From: Hyperoodon ampullatus | Taxonomy: Eukaryota; Chordata; Mammalia; Artiodactyla; Ziphiidae | Length of the DNA stretch: 64,000 bases | Reading direction: 5' to 3' | NCBI GenBank assembly: GCA_949752795.1 | Contig: OX457071.1 | Location: forward strand, 77,651,983-77,715,982 | Shown here: piece by piece, positions 63,611-64,000 of the stretch | Layout: each line of letters begins with the position of its first letter | Numbering within the stretch: position 1 is the first letter of the stretch | Made by a program: the position numbers and the translations under genes | The notes under the pieces: model-generated | Database searches by the model: none | Seen by the model: the letters and a program-made list of their open reading frames with translations, nothing else | What the model was told of the DNA's origin: nothing

Positions 63611-64000
63611 GGCGTGGCAGCTGGGTCACCAGACCACGATGTCGCCGTGGACAGACAGCTGCTCGTCTTCATTTAACTGTTCGTCTTTCAGGGGACACTT
63701 CACTCCCAAGTGTTCCTTCTTCTCAGCAGTATTACAGTAAACGTCCGTGTGCACCACTTATCAAAGGCTCTGATTAGCTCCTTCGTGTGACGTCCTGGAA
63801 GTAGAATTGTGGGTCAGGATGTCCTCACCTCCACAGCTCTTCACACATAGACGAAACTCCTTCCCAGGAAAGCCTCCCAGCCTGTGCTGCCGCTCAGTGC
63901 AGGGGATGGGTGCTCCCCCCGGGGACGCAGGCTTACCCGCGGGGGGACACAGGCTCTCCACCACCGGGGACACATGCTCACTGGTGCCGTTGTGGACTTA
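63611..64000. other. Window end, low-complexity and old repeat
   Basis: Around 63770-63850 'ctgattagctccttcgtgtgacgtcctggaagtagaattgtgggtca' resembles an old antisense L1 segment. From about 63900 to 63980 imperfect GGGGACACAGGCT-like units occur three times. No gene was seen. Confidence 0.4.

Noticed and set aside
63146..63676. 176-codon + strand open frame near the window end
   Set aside because: It overlaps what looks like an ancient interspersed repeat and has no recognisable domain.

Overview
The window is mammalian nuclear DNA, almost certainly from a whale or dolphin. It carries many tRNA-derived SINEs of the CHR family, in a short young form with an A-tail and a longer older form with an AAAT-type tail, which is typical of cetaceans. 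I saw no ruminant BovB. The unique sequence holds two intact connexin genes in the order expected for the chromosome 13q12-type locus of other mammals (CRYL1 - GJB6 - GJB2 - GJA3).

Layout. 1-2.5 kb is nested old repeats (antisense L1, an MLT1-type LTR, SINEs). 2.8-3.6 kb is a CpG island with the GJB6 (connexin 30) promoter and first noncoding exon. GJB6 runs + strand to its single coding exon (9430-10215) and a poly(A) signal near 10.9 kb. About 15.5 kb separate it from GJB2; this interval contains a long antisense L1 (12.8-16.6 kb), several SINEs and unique DNA. 26.2-27.3 kb is the GJB2 CpG island with promoter and noncoding exon 1. The GJB2 (connexin 26) coding exon is at 29567-30247, with a 3' UTR to about 31.66 kb. 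Beyond it come SINEs, an almost full-length L1 (36920-44081) with a 12-bp target-site duplication and two younger SINEs nested in its ORFs, then GC-rich unique DNA, more L1 pieces, and a third CpG island (53.3-54.2 kb) placed where the noncoding first exon of GJA3 would be expected. The last 10 kb would then be GJA3 intron 1, with an old sense L1 and a second GC-rich block at 60.4-61.8 kb.

How the genes work together. Connexins 26 and 30 are beta connexins that co-assemble into hemichannels and gap junctions, for example in the cochlear supporting-cell network and in epidermis. Here their core promoters share a GC-box plus TTAAAA block of 31 bases, broken only by a 2-base indel. Their coding exons share a 225-bp tract that differs at only 5 bases although both flanks are clearly diverged, which points to gene conversion across the first extracellular loop.

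The most speculative item is a possible spliced antisense transcript between GJB6 and GJB2: a 102-nt open exon with consensus splice sites at 25068-25169 on the minus strand, and a candidate last exon with an AATAAA signal near 20.9 kb.
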